Assembly (NCBI RefSeq): GCF_965216485.1
Contig: NZ_OZ244162.1
Coordinates: forward strand, 2,666,001-2,730,000
Direction of reading: 5' to 3'
From: Algiphilus sp965216485
GTDB taxonomy: Bacteria > Pseudomonadota > Gammaproteobacteria > Nevskiales > Nevskiaceae
DNA length: 64,000 bases
The position numbers and the translations under genes are program-made. Numbering within the stretch: position 1 is the first letter of the stretch; the number at the start of each line of letters is the position of its first letter. Under the pieces are notes generated by a model. The model did not search any database and was not told the origin of the DNA. It saw only the letters and a list, made by a program, of their open reading frames with translations. Shown here piece after piece: positions 27,744 to 37,113 of this stretch.

Positions 27744-29593
27744 GTCTCTTCGAGTGCTTCCGCCGCTTCCAGCCAGGCGGCTTCGGCTTCGGCCAATTGG
27801 GTGCGCAGGCTCTCCTGCTCCCGGCCGAGTTGGGCGATGCGGTCCTGCTGGCCACCTTCATAGAGCGCGGGATCGGACAGCTGCGTCTCGATGGCCTTGA
27901 GCTGCTCGCTGGTGCGCTGCATGTCGCGTTCAAGACGCTTGAGCTGGTTGCGCAGTTCGCGTGTGTCGGCGGTACTGCGCTTGGCAGTGGCGGCTGCCGG
28001 CGGGCTGGCATTGCCCGTCTTGCTTGCCGAGGACAGCAGCCAGCGCGCGTAGTCATCGAGATCGCCATCAAAGGGTGTGCACTGGCCGTCGGCGACCAGC
28101 CACAGTCGATCGCAGGTTGTGGCCACAAGGTGGCGATCGTGGGTGACCAGCACCATGGCCCCGTTGAAGGTCTGCAACGCCTCTTCCAGCGCCGCGCGCA
28201 TGTCCATGTCGAGATGGTTGGTAGGCTCGTCGAGCAGCAGCAGATTGGGTTGCTGATAGACCAGCAGGGCCAGACCGAGGCGGGCTTTCTCGCCACCCGA
28301 GAAGGGTGCGATCGGCTCGAAGACGCGGTCGCCCTGGAACTGGAAGCGGCCAAGCCAGTTGCGCAGTGTCTGATCCGACGCAGAAGGGTCCAGGCGCTGC
28401 ATGAGCCGCATCGGCGTGGCGGTCGGGTCCAGCGCATCCACCTGATGCTGATCGAAATAACCGACCTGCAGGCCGGGTGCATGCAGGATGCCGCCGTCGG
28501 CGGGTGGCAGACGCCCCGAAAGCAGCTTCACCAGCGTGGACTTGCCCGCGCCATTGCGACCCAGCAGACCGATGCGATCGCCGGGCTCCAGGCCCAGCTT
28601 GAGATCGCGCAGCACCGTGATCTCGCCATAGGCTGCGCGGGCGCGGTCCATGCGGACCAGCGGTGAGGGCAACTGCACGGGCTCGGGGAAGGTGAAGTGG
28701 AAACTCGCCTCGGCGCGCACCGGCGCCACCTTCTGCATGCGCTCGATCATCTTGACGCGCGCCTGCGCCTGTTTGGCCTTGGTGGCCTGTGCCCGGAAGC
28801 GGTCCACGAAAGCCTGCATATGCGCGATCTGCGCCTGCTGCTTGGCATGCTGCGCCTGCTGCTGCGCCAGATGCTCCGCGCGCTGGCGCTCGAAACTGGA
28901 GAAATTGCCGTCGTACAGGCTCACCTGCCCACCGCCGATGTGCAGGGTGTGGTCGGTGACCGCGTCCAGAAAATCGCGGTCGTGGGAGACCACCACCAGG
29001 GTGCCGTCAAAACGCTTCAGCCAATCCTGAATCCAGAGCACGGCATCCAGGTCGAGATGATTTGTGGGCTCGTCAAGCAGCAGCAGGTCCGCCCGCCGCA
29101 GCAGGGCCTGCGCCAGATTCAGGCGCATGCGCCAGCCACCGGAAAAGTCGGAGACCGGACAGGCCTGCTGGCGCGTATCGAAGCCGAGGCCATCCAACAG
29201 CTTGGCGGCGCGGGCGCGCGCGGCGTAGCCACCGATGGCGTGCATGCGGTCGTCCAGACGCCCCAGGGCGTTGGCATCGCCGGCTTCGGCCGCCTGTTCG
29301 AGGGCGCGCTCGGTGGCACGCAACTCGGCGTCCCCGTCGAGCGCGTAGTCAATGGCGGCGCGGTCGACGGCCGGCGTTTCCTGCGCCACCGTGGCGATAT
29401 CAATACCGCGCTGGAGCTGCAGCGCGCCGCGGTCCGGACTGAGCTGTCCCAGCATCATCGAGAACAGACTCGATTTGCCGCAGCCATTGCGTCCCACCAA
29501 GCCGACCCGCCAGCCCGCATGCAAGGTGAAGCCCGCGCCGGCGAAGAGCAGATGTTCGCCGCGGCGGAGGGTAAGGTCAGTTGCTGTGATCAT
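27740..29593 (-). CDS. ABC-F ATPase, YheS type
   Basis: Second twin-cassette ABC-F protein, 617 residues from the ATG at 29591-29593 (MITATDLTLRRGEHLLF). I reject the longer frame because the family begins at this point. Walker A motifs are GRNGCGKSSLF and GRNGAGKSTLV; signatures are FSGGWRMRLNLAQALL and FSGGEKARLGLALL. The long charged linker (QQQAQHAKQQAQIAHMQ) and C-terminal coiled coil are as in E. coli YheS. Its 3' end overlaps uup by 4 nt. Both probably act on translating ribosomes. Confidence 0.9.
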   Translation of the reverse strand: MITATDLTLRRGEHLLFAGAGFTLHAGWRVGLVGRNGCGKSSLFSMMLGQLSPDRGALQLQRGIDIATVAQETPAVDRAAIDYALDGDAELRATERALEQAAEAGDANALGRLDDRMHAIGGYAARARAAKLLDGLGFDTRQQACPVSDFSGGWRMRLNLAQALLRRADLLLLDEPTNHLDLDAVLWIQDWLKRFDGTLVVVSHDRDFLDAVTDHTLHIGGGQVSLYDGNFSSFERQRAEHLAQQQAQHAKQQAQIAHMQAFVDRFRAQATKAKQAQARVKMIERMQKVAPVRAEASFHFTFPEPVQLPSPLVRMDRARAAYGEITVLRDLKLGLEPGDRIGLLGRNGAGKSTLVKLLSGRLPPADGGILHAPGLQVGYFDQHQVDALDPTATPMRLMQRLDPSASDQTLRNWLGRFQFQGDRVFEPIAPFSGGEKARLGLALLVYQQPNLLLLDEPTNHLDMDMRAALEEALQTFNGAMVLVTHDRHLVATTCDRLWLVADGQCTPFDGDLDDYARWLLSSASKTGNASPPAAATAKRSTADTRELRNQLKRLERDMQRTSEQLKAIETQLSDPALYEGGQQDRIAQLGREQESLRTQLAEAEAAWLEAAEALEET

Positions 29594-29624
29594 GGCGCGC
29601 GCAGTGTACCGGTGCGCGCGTCGC

Positions 29625-31334
29625 TCATCCCACGGGAGCGATGGCTTCGACGGCCGCCTGCGCGGACAAATGAATGCGGTCGCTACCCAGCGCCTTCGGC
29701 AGCGCACTCTGATCGAGATGATCCTGCACCGGGCCCTTCACCTCGGCCAGATGCAGACGGATGTTCAGCCGCTGCAGCTCGATGTGAAAGACCTCGAGCA
29801 TCTCGACGCCGCTGGCATCCACTGCATTGACGCCGGAAAGCACCAACACCACGTCGGCCAGGCGTGGATCATGGCGACTGACAAGGCGCTCGAGTTCGGC
29901 CTGGATGCGCGGACTGCTGGCGAAGTAGAGGCTTTCGTCGATACGCACCATCAGCATCTCCGGCCAGGTTTCCACCACGTGCCGGTAGACATTGCGAAAG
30001 TGCTCGGTGCCGTGCAGGCGTCCGATGACCGCAATATGCGGTCGACTGGTGCGATACAGAAAGATCGCGAGCGCAGCCGCGACACCCAGCATCAGCCCGG
30101 CCTCGATGCCGACCACCAGTACGCCGGCAATGGTGAGGGCCTGGGCGAAACCGTCGCCGCGATCGAAGCGCCAAGTATGGCGGAGCGCGGAAAAGTCGAT
30201 CAACTGCCACACAGCCACCACGATGATGGCGGACAGCACGGCGTACGGCAGTGCTGCGAGCAATCCGCCGAAGAAGAGCGTGATGAGCAGCACCCAGCCG
30301 GCCGTGACCAGGGCCGCAAGCTGCGTCCGGGCACCGGCATCGAAGTTGACCATCGAGCGCGAAAATCCGCCGGCTGCCGGCATGGCGCCGAACAGCGAGG
30401 CGGCAATATTCGCCCCGCCGAGTCCGATCAGCTCGCGGTCTGCATCCACCGCTTCGCGCCGTCGCATGGCCAGGGTGCGCGCCACCGACACGCTCTCCAC
30501 ATAGCCGACCAGGGCGATCAGCAGGGCAGAGGGGGCCAGGTGCCACCAGCCTTCCGCCGCCCAGGCAGCAAGACTGAAACCGGGCAGCTGACCGGAGACG
30601 GCGCCTACTGTCTGCACGCCACGCGCTTGCGCACCGATAAGCGCCGATAACAGCGTCGCCAGCACCACAATGACGAGGGGCGCAAGCCGTGAAACCAGTG
30701 CGGCAGTGTCCTTCGATACGCCGCGGCGTGCGAGCCATGCAATCAGTGGGCTGCGTGCCAGTAGCAGCAGAACGAGGCTGATCAGGCCAAAGACGCAGGT
30801 CAGCAGGTTGCCTGTCGACCAATGCATCGCGATGTGGGCCATGCGTTCGATGAAATGCGCCCCACCACCGCCCTCGATCCCGAAGAGCCCGCCGAGCTGG
30901 GTGCCAACGATGAAGATGGCCGCCCCCGTGACAAAGCCCGACAGCACAGGGTGACTGATGAAATGGGTCAGCCAGCCCAGACGCAGCGCTGCCATGGCGA
31001 GCAGAAAGAGCCCGCTGAGGCCCGCCAGAATCACCGCCCCTTCCACAACGCGTTGGGCATCGCCTCCGGCCCAGGTGTGCAGTGCAGACGCCACCATGGC
31101 GGCCGCGACCGCCACCGGCCCAACGGCCAGCGTACGACTCGAGCCGAGCAGGGCGTAGACCACGGGTGGCAGGATGCTGGCATAGAGCCCCATCTCGGGT
31201 GGAAGGCCAGCGAGCAGCGCATAGGCCAGCGCCTGTGGTACCAGCAGCACCGCCGTGATGGTGCCCGCCAGAACATCACCCCCTGCGCGCGCACGGTCGA
31301 GCGCGCGCAGGTCATCGAGCAGCGTCAGGCGCAC
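29625..31334 (-). CDS. SulP-family anion transporter with STAS domain
   Basis: A 569-residue membrane protein of the SLC26/SulP family, which moves sulfate, bicarbonate or similar anions. The start is a GTG at 31332-31334, exactly after the stop of the upstream persulfide-dioxygenase gene. About 10-12 membrane helices fill residues 20-430, with VPQALAYALLAGLPPEMGLYASILPP near the start (the family signature) and GGFSRSMVNFDAGARTQ. A STAS domain (about 440-550) has LVLSGVNAVDASGVEMLEVF. Co-transcription with a sulfur-oxidation gene suggests export or import of a sulfur oxyanion; the true substrate is not shown. Confidence 0.9.
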   Translation of the reverse strand: MRLTLLDDLRALDRARAGGDVLAGTITAVLLVPQALAYALLAGLPPEMGLYASILPPVVYALLGSSRTLAVGPVAVAAAMVASALHTWAGGDAQRVVEGAVILAGLSGLFLLAMAALRLGWLTHFISHPVLSGFVTGAAIFIVGTQLGGLFGIEGGGGAHFIERMAHIAMHWSTGNLLTCVFGLISLVLLLLARSPLIAWLARRGVSKDTAALVSRLAPLVIVVLATLLSALIGAQARGVQTVGAVSGQLPGFSLAAWAAEGWWHLAPSALLIALVGYVESVSVARTLAMRRREAVDADRELIGLGGANIAASLFGAMPAAGGFSRSMVNFDAGARTQLAALVTAGWVLLITLFFGGLLAALPYAVLSAIIVVAVWQLIDFSALRHTWRFDRGDGFAQALTIAGVLVVGIEAGLMLGVAAALAIFLYRTSRPHIAVIGRLHGTEHFRNVYRHVVETWPEMLMVRIDESLYFASSPRIQAELERLVSRHDPRLADVVLVLSGVNAVDASGVEMLEVFHIELQRLNIRLHLAEVKGPVQDHLDQSALPKALGSDRIHLSAQAAVEAIAPVG

Positions 31335-32030
31335 CTAGGCTTTTCCACAGGCCAGGTTGGCGGGCACCGCAATATCCATCAGCTTCGGGTCGGGCAGGTT
31401 GAGGTTGTTCATGATGTCGACGTACTCGGCCTCGGTCTTGCCGGCAAGGCGCGGGTTATGCGCCTTTTCCTCGGCGATGCTGGAGGCCGTCCAGCCCTTG
31501 TAGTCATGGGCCGGCCACACGATGGTGTCTTCCGGCAGGCGGAAGAGCTTGTTGGTGATGGAATCCCAACTGCGGTGCGGATCGCCGCCCTGAAAGTCAG
31601 TACGCCCGGTACCGCGAATCAGCAGCACGTCGCCGGTGAAGACGGCCTCCGGCCGCTCCGGTTGAAGCACGAAGCTGAAGGATTCGTTGGTATGCCCGGG
31701 GGTGTACAGGGCGCGCAGGCGAATGCCATCGATATCGACGATGTCGTCCTCGCGGACATGGTCGGAGACACATTCGGCCTGGGTAAATTCGCCCATCAAG
31801 GTCACGCACTGCGTGGCCTCGCGCAGATCGCCGAGCGCGGTGATGTGATCCGCGTGCGTATGGGTGTCGATGGCACGCACCAGCTTGAGGCCCAGCTGCT
31901 CAATAGCGGTCAGATACTGCTGCGCCTGCTCCTTGACCGGGTCGATGATCACTGCTTCGCGACCGGGGCCGGATGCCAGGAGATAGGTGTAGGTACTCGA
32001 CTCCGCGTCGAAGAATTGCCGGAACAGCAT
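31335..32030 (-). CDS. MBL-fold persulfide dioxygenase, ETHE1/Blh type
   Basis: A 231-residue metallo-beta-lactamase-fold enzyme. ETHE1-type enzymes oxidise glutathione persulfide to sulfite and glutathione using one iron. Metal-binding motifs are THTHADHITALGDL (about residue 56), YTPGHTNESFSF (about 108), FTGDVLLIRGTGRTDFQGGD (about 130) and WPAHDYKGWTASS. The FQGGD and DYKG blocks are typical of ETHE1/Blh rather than glyoxalase II. It is divergent from a sulfide:quinone oxidoreductase, the usual partner that makes persulfide, and its transcript continues into a SulP transporter. Confidence 0.9.
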   Translation of the reverse strand: MLFRQFFDAESSTYTYLLASGPGREAVIIDPVKEQAQQYLTAIEQLGLKLVRAIDTHTHADHITALGDLREATQCVTLMGEFTQAECVSDHVREDDIVDIDGIRLRALYTPGHTNESFSFVLQPERPEAVFTGDVLLIRGTGRTDFQGGDPHRSWDSITNKLFRLPEDTIVWPAHDYKGWTASSIAEEKAHNPRLAGKTEAEYVDIMNNLNLPDPKLMDIAVPANLACGKA

Positions 32031-32054
32031 GCGGTACCTCCTCTATGAAGATGC

Positions 32055-32103
32055 TGCGCATTATATTCTTTTTTGCGCATATTGATATGCCATTTGCTAT
32101 AGT
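32055..32103. promoter_or_regulatory. divergent promoter region with palindrome, sulfide locus
   Basis: The 103 bp between the two divergent sulfur genes is AT-rich compared with its surroundings. It contains a palindrome GCATAT-TG-ATATGC (32077-32090) and two TGCGCA hexamers 19 bp apart (32055 and 32074). A minus-strand -10 TATAAT lies at 32060-32065 and a plus-strand -10-like TATAGT at 32098-32103. A repressor bound at the palindrome would cover both promoters. Sulfide genes are often controlled by ArsR-type persulfide sensors (BigR/SqrR) that bind such sites; no such regulator gene is in the window. Confidence 0.5.
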
Positions 32104-32133
32104 CTGTGGTAATCCACGCACCAGGAGTTCGCG

Positions 32134-33387
32134 ATGACCGCCACCTTCCAACATGTCGTCACCATCATCGGCGGAGGGGCCGCCGGCATGACGGTGGCAT
32201 CCCTGCTCAGGAAGGCGCGACCGGATCTCGATATTGCCCTCATCGAGCCGAGCGACCACCATTTCTACCAGCCGGCATGGACCTTGGTCGGCGGTGGCGC
32301 CTATGACGTGGCCAAGACCCGGCGCCCCATGAAGGATTTCATCCCGCCGGGGGTGCATTGGATTCAGCAGCGCGTCGCTGCCATCGACCCGGAGCAGCGC
32401 GTGGTCACCCTCGAAGACGGGCGCACGGTGCACTATGGCTGGCTGGTGGTGGCAGCGGGCATCCAGATCAACTGGGGGCAGATCGAGGGGCTGGTCGAGA
32501 GCCTGGGCGCCAACGGGGTCACCAGCAACTACCGCTTTGACCTTGCCCCCTACACCTGGAAATGCGCCCAGGCCCTGCGCAATGGACAGCGCGCGTTGTT
32601 CACCCAGCCGCAGATGCCGATCAAATGCGCCGGTGCCCCGCAGAAGGCCATGTACCTCACCGCCGATCACCTCCGCAAGCAGGGAATCCAGGCCGATATC
32701 CGCTTCGCGCCGCCGGGCCCTTCGATGTTCGGCATCCCCTTTTACGCCAAGGCGCTCGACGAGGTGGTGGCGGACTACGGTATCACGCCGATGTTCGGCC
32801 ATGAGCTGATCAAGGTCGACGGAGCGGCACAGAAAGCCACCTTCCGTATCCAGGATGCGCAGGGTGCACGCGAGGTCGAGGAATCCTTCGACATGCTGCA
32901 TGTCGTACCGCCACAGTCCGCCCCCGACTTTCTGCGCGACGGCCCGCTGGTGGACGGCGCCGGATGGGTCGAGGTTGATCGCGAGACGCTGCAGCACACG
33001 CGCTACCCCCACATCTTTGCCCTCGGCGACTGCAGCAACACGCCCAACAGCAAGACCGCAGCCGCCGTCCGCGGCCAGGCGCCCATCGCCGCGCACAACA
33101 TTCTTGCCGCCGTGGAGGACCGTACCGACCGGATGCACTACGACGGCTACGCCTCCTGCCCGCTCACCACTTCGCACGAGCGCGTGATGCTGGCGGAGTT
33201 CGGTTACGACGGGAAGATCATGCCCAGTTTTCCGGCCGACCCCCGCAAGCCGCGACGCTTCTACTGGTGGATCAAGCAGACTTTCCTCCCATGGCTGTAC
33301 TGGCGCATGCTCACGGGCAAGCTGGGCCCGGACTGGCACCGTACGCGCAGCTTCCCGGAGGCACCACCCGCAGCGATCCGCCCATAA
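32134..33387 (+). CDS. sqr: sulfide:quinone oxidoreductase
   Basis: FAD flavoprotein that oxidises sulfide and passes electrons to quinone, 417 residues. FAD-binding GxGxxG appears as IIGGGAAGMTVA (11-22). The two catalytic cysteines of type II SQR are visible: Cys165 in PIKCAGAPQKAMYL and Cys342 in YASCPLTTSHER. The FAD-closing segment is IFALGDCSNTPNSKTAAAV. The C-terminal WWIKQTFLPWLYWRMLTG is an amphipathic membrane anchor. A good ribosome binding site (AGGAG) precedes the ATG at 32134. The partner persulfide dioxygenase is divergent from it. A terminator follows. Confidence 0.93.
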   Translation: MTATFQHVVTIIGGGAAGMTVASLLRKARPDLDIALIEPSDHHFYQPAWTLVGGGAYDVAKTRRPMKDFIPPGVHWIQQRVAAIDPEQRVVTLEDGRTVHYGWLVVAAGIQINWGQIEGLVESLGANGVTSNYRFDLAPYTWKCAQALRNGQRALFTQPQMPIKCAGAPQKAMYLTADHLRKQGIQADIRFAPPGPSMFGIPFYAKALDEVVADYGITPMFGHELIKVDGAAQKATFRIQDAQGAREVEESFDMLHVVPPQSAPDFLRDGPLVDGAGWVEVDRETLQHTRYPHIFALGDCSNTPNSKTAAAVRGQAPIAAHNILAAVEDRTDRMHYDGYASCPLTTSHERVMLAEFGYDGKIMPSFPADPRKPRRFYWWIKQTFLPWLYWRMLTGKLGPDWHRTRSFPEAPPAAIRP

Positions 33388-33520
33388 AGGGGGCATGCAG
33401 CGCGAATTTCATGGCGCACGGAACCAATTCCTGACAGCGGCGTCCTATCTGCAGACTGGCGCCTTGCCCGTCATGTGTCTCTCCAGACTCCGGACCCTGT
33501 ACCGCTTGTGCAGACCGGCT

Positions 33521-33548
33521 ATCCCCGCCTCCGCGCGGGGATTTTTTT
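33521..33548 (+). terminator. rho-independent terminator after sqr
   Basis: A perfect 8-bp stem ATCCCCGC / GCGGGGAT with a CTCCGC loop and a run of T (33542-33548). It isolates the sulfide gene from the kinase gene downstream. The rest of 33388-33639 shows no gene. Confidence 0.92.
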
Positions 33549-33639
33549 GCACGCTGGCAGAAAGCACGCGCTAGACTCGGTGCCACCAGGGCGGCGACAG
33601 CGCATCGGCTGCCCTCGATAAGGAGACGAGTCCGAGCGC

Positions 33640-36600
33640 GTGTTTACCTCCTGGCAGCTGCTGACGGTCGCGACCCTCTATGTAGGGAGCCTGTTCGTGA
33701 TCGCGTGGGTCGCCGACCGCCGTGAGCGCCATCGCAGCCCACGACCACGGCCCTGGGTCTACGGCCTCGCCCTCGCCGTCTACTGCACGGCCTGGACCTT
33801 CTACGGCGCGGTGGGCCGTGCCAGTGCCGATGGCCTTGGTTATCTGCCCATCTATCTCGGGCCGGCGCTGGTCTTCCTCTTCTGCGCGCCGCTGTTGCGC
33901 AAGCTCATTCAGGTCTGCAAGTCGGCCCAGCTGACCTCGGTCGCCGACTTCGTGGGCGCGCGCTACGGCAATGATCCGATGCTGGCGGCGGGTGTCACCG
34001 TGATCGCCCTGCTCGCCGGCCTGCCCTATCTGGCCTTGCAGTTGCGCGCCATCTCCCTGGGTTTCGACGTGCTGACGCCCGAGGGCGGCGCCATGGCGGA
34101 GGGGCTGCACAGCGTCACGATCATCACCGTCCTGCTCGCCGGCTTCACCATGCTGTTCGGCACCCGGCATGTTGCGAGCACCGAGAGCCATCACGGGCTG
34201 GTGACCGCGGTAGCCACCGAGTCGGTGCTGAAGCTCATCGCCTTCATTGCCGTCGGACTGTTCGCACTGTGGTCGCTGGGCGGCTTCGCGCCCGGCATCC
34301 AGGCCGTGGCGGCAATGCCGAACCTGGAGCTTGGCGCCATCAGTACCCCCGCGTTCTGGCTGCAGACTGCCTTGGCTGGTGCCGCCGTCATCGTACTGCC
34401 CCGCCAGTTTCACCTGATGGTGGTGGAACACAATGGGGGCCGCGAGTTGGGCCGGGCCCGCTGGCTGTTTCCGCTCTACCTGCTGATCTTTGCCGCGTTC
34501 GTCTTGCCGCTGGCCGCTGCCGGGGAGCGCTTTGTGGGGGCCGCCCACGCGGACCAGTACGTGCTGGCACTGCCGCAGGCCCTGGGTAGCCCTACGATCA
34601 CCTTGCTTGCCTTCCTCGGCGGATTCTCGGCGGCCACCGGCATGGTCATCGTCTCCTGCGTGGCATTGTCGACCATGCTCAGCAACGAGATCATTCTGCC
34701 CGGCCTGTTACGCGGGAAGGGTTATCAGCGGGCCGAGCAGGACCTGGGCGCGCTGCTGTTGCGCGTGCGGCGTCTGGCCATCGTCGGACTGTTGCTCGCC
34801 GCCTGGCTGATCGATCGGCTGATGCTCACGCATCTGCCGCTTGCCATGATCGGCCTGCTCAGCTTCAGCGCGATCGCGCATCTGGCCCCACCGGTGATTG
34901 CCGGCATTCTCTGGTCGCGCAGCAATCGGCGCGGTGCCGTGGCCGGCTTGATCGGCGGAACGGGCATGTGGGCTGCAACCACCCTCCTGCCCTCGCTCTA
35001 CCCCGATGTCGTGCCCATGCTCAGCGCCGAAGAGATCCTGATGCGCGGCACGATGCTGAGCTTTGCCGCCCATATCTCGCTGCATGTCCTCGGCTCGCTG
35101 CTGTCCGCGCCTTCGCTCACGGAACAGGTGCACACGGCTCGACTGATGGGCTTCCACGTTCCCGAGGAGGATGCACCGCGCCCAGCCGGCGGCATCAGCG
35201 TGAGCGATCTGGTCGTCCTTCTGGAACGCTTCTTCGGCACCGAACGCACCCGCGCGTTACTGGTGGAGTACGGCAATGACACCCAGTCTCCATGGCGCAT
35301 GCGGGGCGCCGCGGATGCCAGCTTCATCCGGTTCTGCGAGAGCTGCCTTGCAAGCGCCCTTGGTGCCTCCTCGGCCCGCGTCCTGATCGAGCGCCTGCGC
35401 ACACCGGGAACGGGTGAGGTCATCGACATCATCGAGCAGACCTCGAGGGCAGTGCGCTTCAATCGCGACCTTCTGCACGCCACGCTCGACCATATGGATC
35501 AGGGCGTCAGCGTCATCGACGGTGAATTGCGACTGATCGCGTGGAATGACGCCTATACCCAGCTCTTCCGCTTTCCGGATCAGCTGCTCTGCGAAGGCAC
35601 GCCGGTGGAGCAGCTGGTGCGCCATAACGCCGAGCTTGGCTTGATGGGCAAAGGCGATCCCGACACGTTGGTCCAGCGCCGCCTGACCCACTTGCGGCGC
35701 GGTACGCCCTACCGCCACGAACGCACCATGCCGAGCGGACGCGTGCTGGAAATCACCGGCAATCCGATGCCCGGCGGGGGCTTTGTGACCACTTTCTCGG
35801 ATGTCACCGCCTACAAGCGCGCCGAGGCGATGCTGCAGCAGGTCAATGAAGAGCTGGAGGAGCGGGTGGCAGAACGCACCCGCGCACTGGTCGATACCAA
35901 TCACGCGCTGCGCAGCGAAAACCGGGCGCGCGCTGCGGCGGAGGCGGAAGCACGCCGTGCCCGCGCCGACGCCGAGCGTGCCAACCAATCCAAGACCCGC
36001 TTTCTGGCGGCCACCACCCATGACATGGCACAACCGTTAAATGCGGCACGCCTGTTCAATCACACCATCGAGCAGGCCAGCGATCCAACGGTCCGCTCCG
36101 CCGCACACAACATCAGCCGCTCCTTGGCATCCATCGAGCAGATGCTGGAGGGCCTGTCCGACATCTCGCGCCTGGACGCCGGTGCCCAACGGGTGAATTG
36201 GCGCTCGGTTGCCATTCGCCCGCTGCTGGAAGAGTTGGCTGCGGAGTCCTCAGCCATCGCGCAGGAGCGCGGACTGCGCATGCGGCTCCACGCCTGCGAT
36301 GCCACCGTACTGACCGACGAGGTATTGCTCCGCCGCATCATTCGCAATCTGCTCACCAATGCGCTGCGCTATACCCAGCGGGGTGGCGTGCTGCTCGGGT
36401 GCCGCTGTCGGCATGATCACGTCCTGATCGAGGTCTACGACACTGGCCCCGGTATACCCGAGGACAAGCGCAAGGAGATCTTCGAGGAATTCAAGCGCCT
36501 CAATCCGCGGCAAGCCGATGGCGAACGCGGCCTGGGGCTGGGCCTGGCCATCAGTGAGCGCATGGCGACCCTGCTCGGCCATGAACTCGGGCTGGACTCT

Positions 36601-37113
36601 CATCCGGGACGGGGCTCGGTGTTCCGCTTGAAGGTGCAGCGGAGCGTGCAGATGCATGCAACGCACCCGCAGCCACCCGTCGTCAGCCAAGGGAGCAGCA
36701 CCGGCCTCGAAGGCGCCCGCCTGCTCTGCGTCGACAATGACGCCGACACACTGGCGGCAACGCGTGCTCTGCTGGAACGATGGGGATGCGAAGTGATCAC
36801 CGCCCACGACGCCGACGAAGCACTGGGTGTGGCGCCAAGCCCACCGGATGCGCTCATCCTCGACTACCACCTCGACGAAGGCACCGGCATCGATGCCTAT
36901 CGCCAGCTGTGCGCGCGCTGGGACAGCGCTCCACCCACCGTACTGGTTACTGCCGACCGTTCAATGGAGGCGCGCAGTGCGGCCAGTGAAGCCCAGCTGC
37001 ATTTCCTGGCCAAACCCGTCAAGCCAGCGGCGCTGCGCGCCCTGCTCAGCCGGGTGCTGCCGAGGCGCTCCCGTCCACGCGCGGCTGATGGACCTGCAGC
37101 CGCTCAGCAATGA
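33640..37113 (+). CDS. crbS: hybrid sensor histidine kinase with sodium/solute symporter domain, CrbS/MxtR type
   Basis: An 1157-residue membrane kinase from a GTG start. Residues 1-480 form a 12-13-helix SSS transporter-like domain. A linker, a PAS domain (about 620-730; HMDQGVSVIDGELRLIAWNDAY) and a coiled coil (EELEERVAERTRAL) follow. The HisKA site is His794 (FLAATTHDMAQPLNAARLF), then comes a HATPase (YDTGPGIPEDKRKEIFEEF), and a receiver domain ends the protein with phospho-Asp at residue 1075 (ALILDYHLDEGTG). CrbS in Vibrio and MxtR in Pseudomonas have this layout and control acs. The cognate-type regulator gene is tail-to-tail with a 68-bp overlap and acs lies just beyond. The name rests on architecture and context. 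Confidence 0.85.
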   Translation: MFTSWQLLTVATLYVGSLFVIAWVADRRERHRSPRPRPWVYGLALAVYCTAWTFYGAVGRASADGLGYLPIYLGPALVFLFCAPLLRKLIQVCKSAQLTSVADFVGARYGNDPMLAAGVTVIALLAGLPYLALQLRAISLGFDVLTPEGGAMAEGLHSVTIITVLLAGFTMLFGTRHVASTESHHGLVTAVATESVLKLIAFIAVGLFALWSLGGFAPGIQAVAAMPNLELGAISTPAFWLQTALAGAAVIVLPRQFHLMVVEHNGGRELGRARWLFPLYLLIFAAFVLPLAAAGERFVGAAHADQYVLALPQALGSPTITLLAFLGGFSAATGMVIVSCVALSTMLSNEIILPGLLRGKGYQRAEQDLGALLLRVRRLAIVGLLLAAWLIDRLMLTHLPLAMIGLLSFSAIAHLAPPVIAGILWSRSNRRGAVAGLIGGTGMWAATTLLPSLYPDVVPMLSAEEILMRGTMLSFAAHISLHVLGSLLSAPSLTEQVHTARLMGFHVPEEDAPRPAGGISVSDLVVLLERFFGTERTRALLVEYGNDTQSPWRMRGAADASFIRFCESCLASALGASSARVLIERLRTPGTGEVIDIIEQTSRAVRFNRDLLHATLDHMDQGVSVIDGELRLIAWNDAYTQLFRFPDQLLCEGTPVEQLVRHNAELGLMGKGDPDTLVQRRLTHLRRGTPYRHERTMPSGRVLEITGNPMPGGGFVTTFSDVTAYKRAEAMLQQVNEELEERVAERTRALVDTNHALRSENRARAAAEAEARRARADAERANQSKTRFLAATTHDMAQPLNAARLFNHTIEQASDPTVRSAAHNISRSLASIEQMLEGLSDISRLDAGAQRVNWRSVAIRPLLEELAAESSAIAQERGLRMRLHACDATVLTDEVLLRRIIRNLLTNALRYTQRGGVLLGCRCRHDHVLIEVYDTGPGIPEDKRKEIFEEFKRLNPRQADGERGLGLGLAISERMATLLGHELGLDSHPGRGSVFRLKVQRSVQMHATHPQPPVVSQGSSTGLEGARLLCVDNDADTLAATRALLERWGCEVITAHDADEALGVAPSPPDALILDYHLDEGTGIDAYRQLCARWDSAPPTVLVTADRSMEARSAASEAQLHFLAKPVKPAALRALLSRVLPRRSRPRAADGPAAAQQ

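Noticed and set aside
31900..33396. Long open frame on the minus strand (498 codons) opposite sqr
   Set aside because: SQR catalytic residues are intact on the plus strand; the other frame overlaps the promoter region and has no motif.
33549..33639. Sigma-54-like promoter (TGGCAG) before the crbS-type gene
   Set aside because: The -12 GC element and spacing do not match TGGCAC-N5-TTGC; no promoter can be named.
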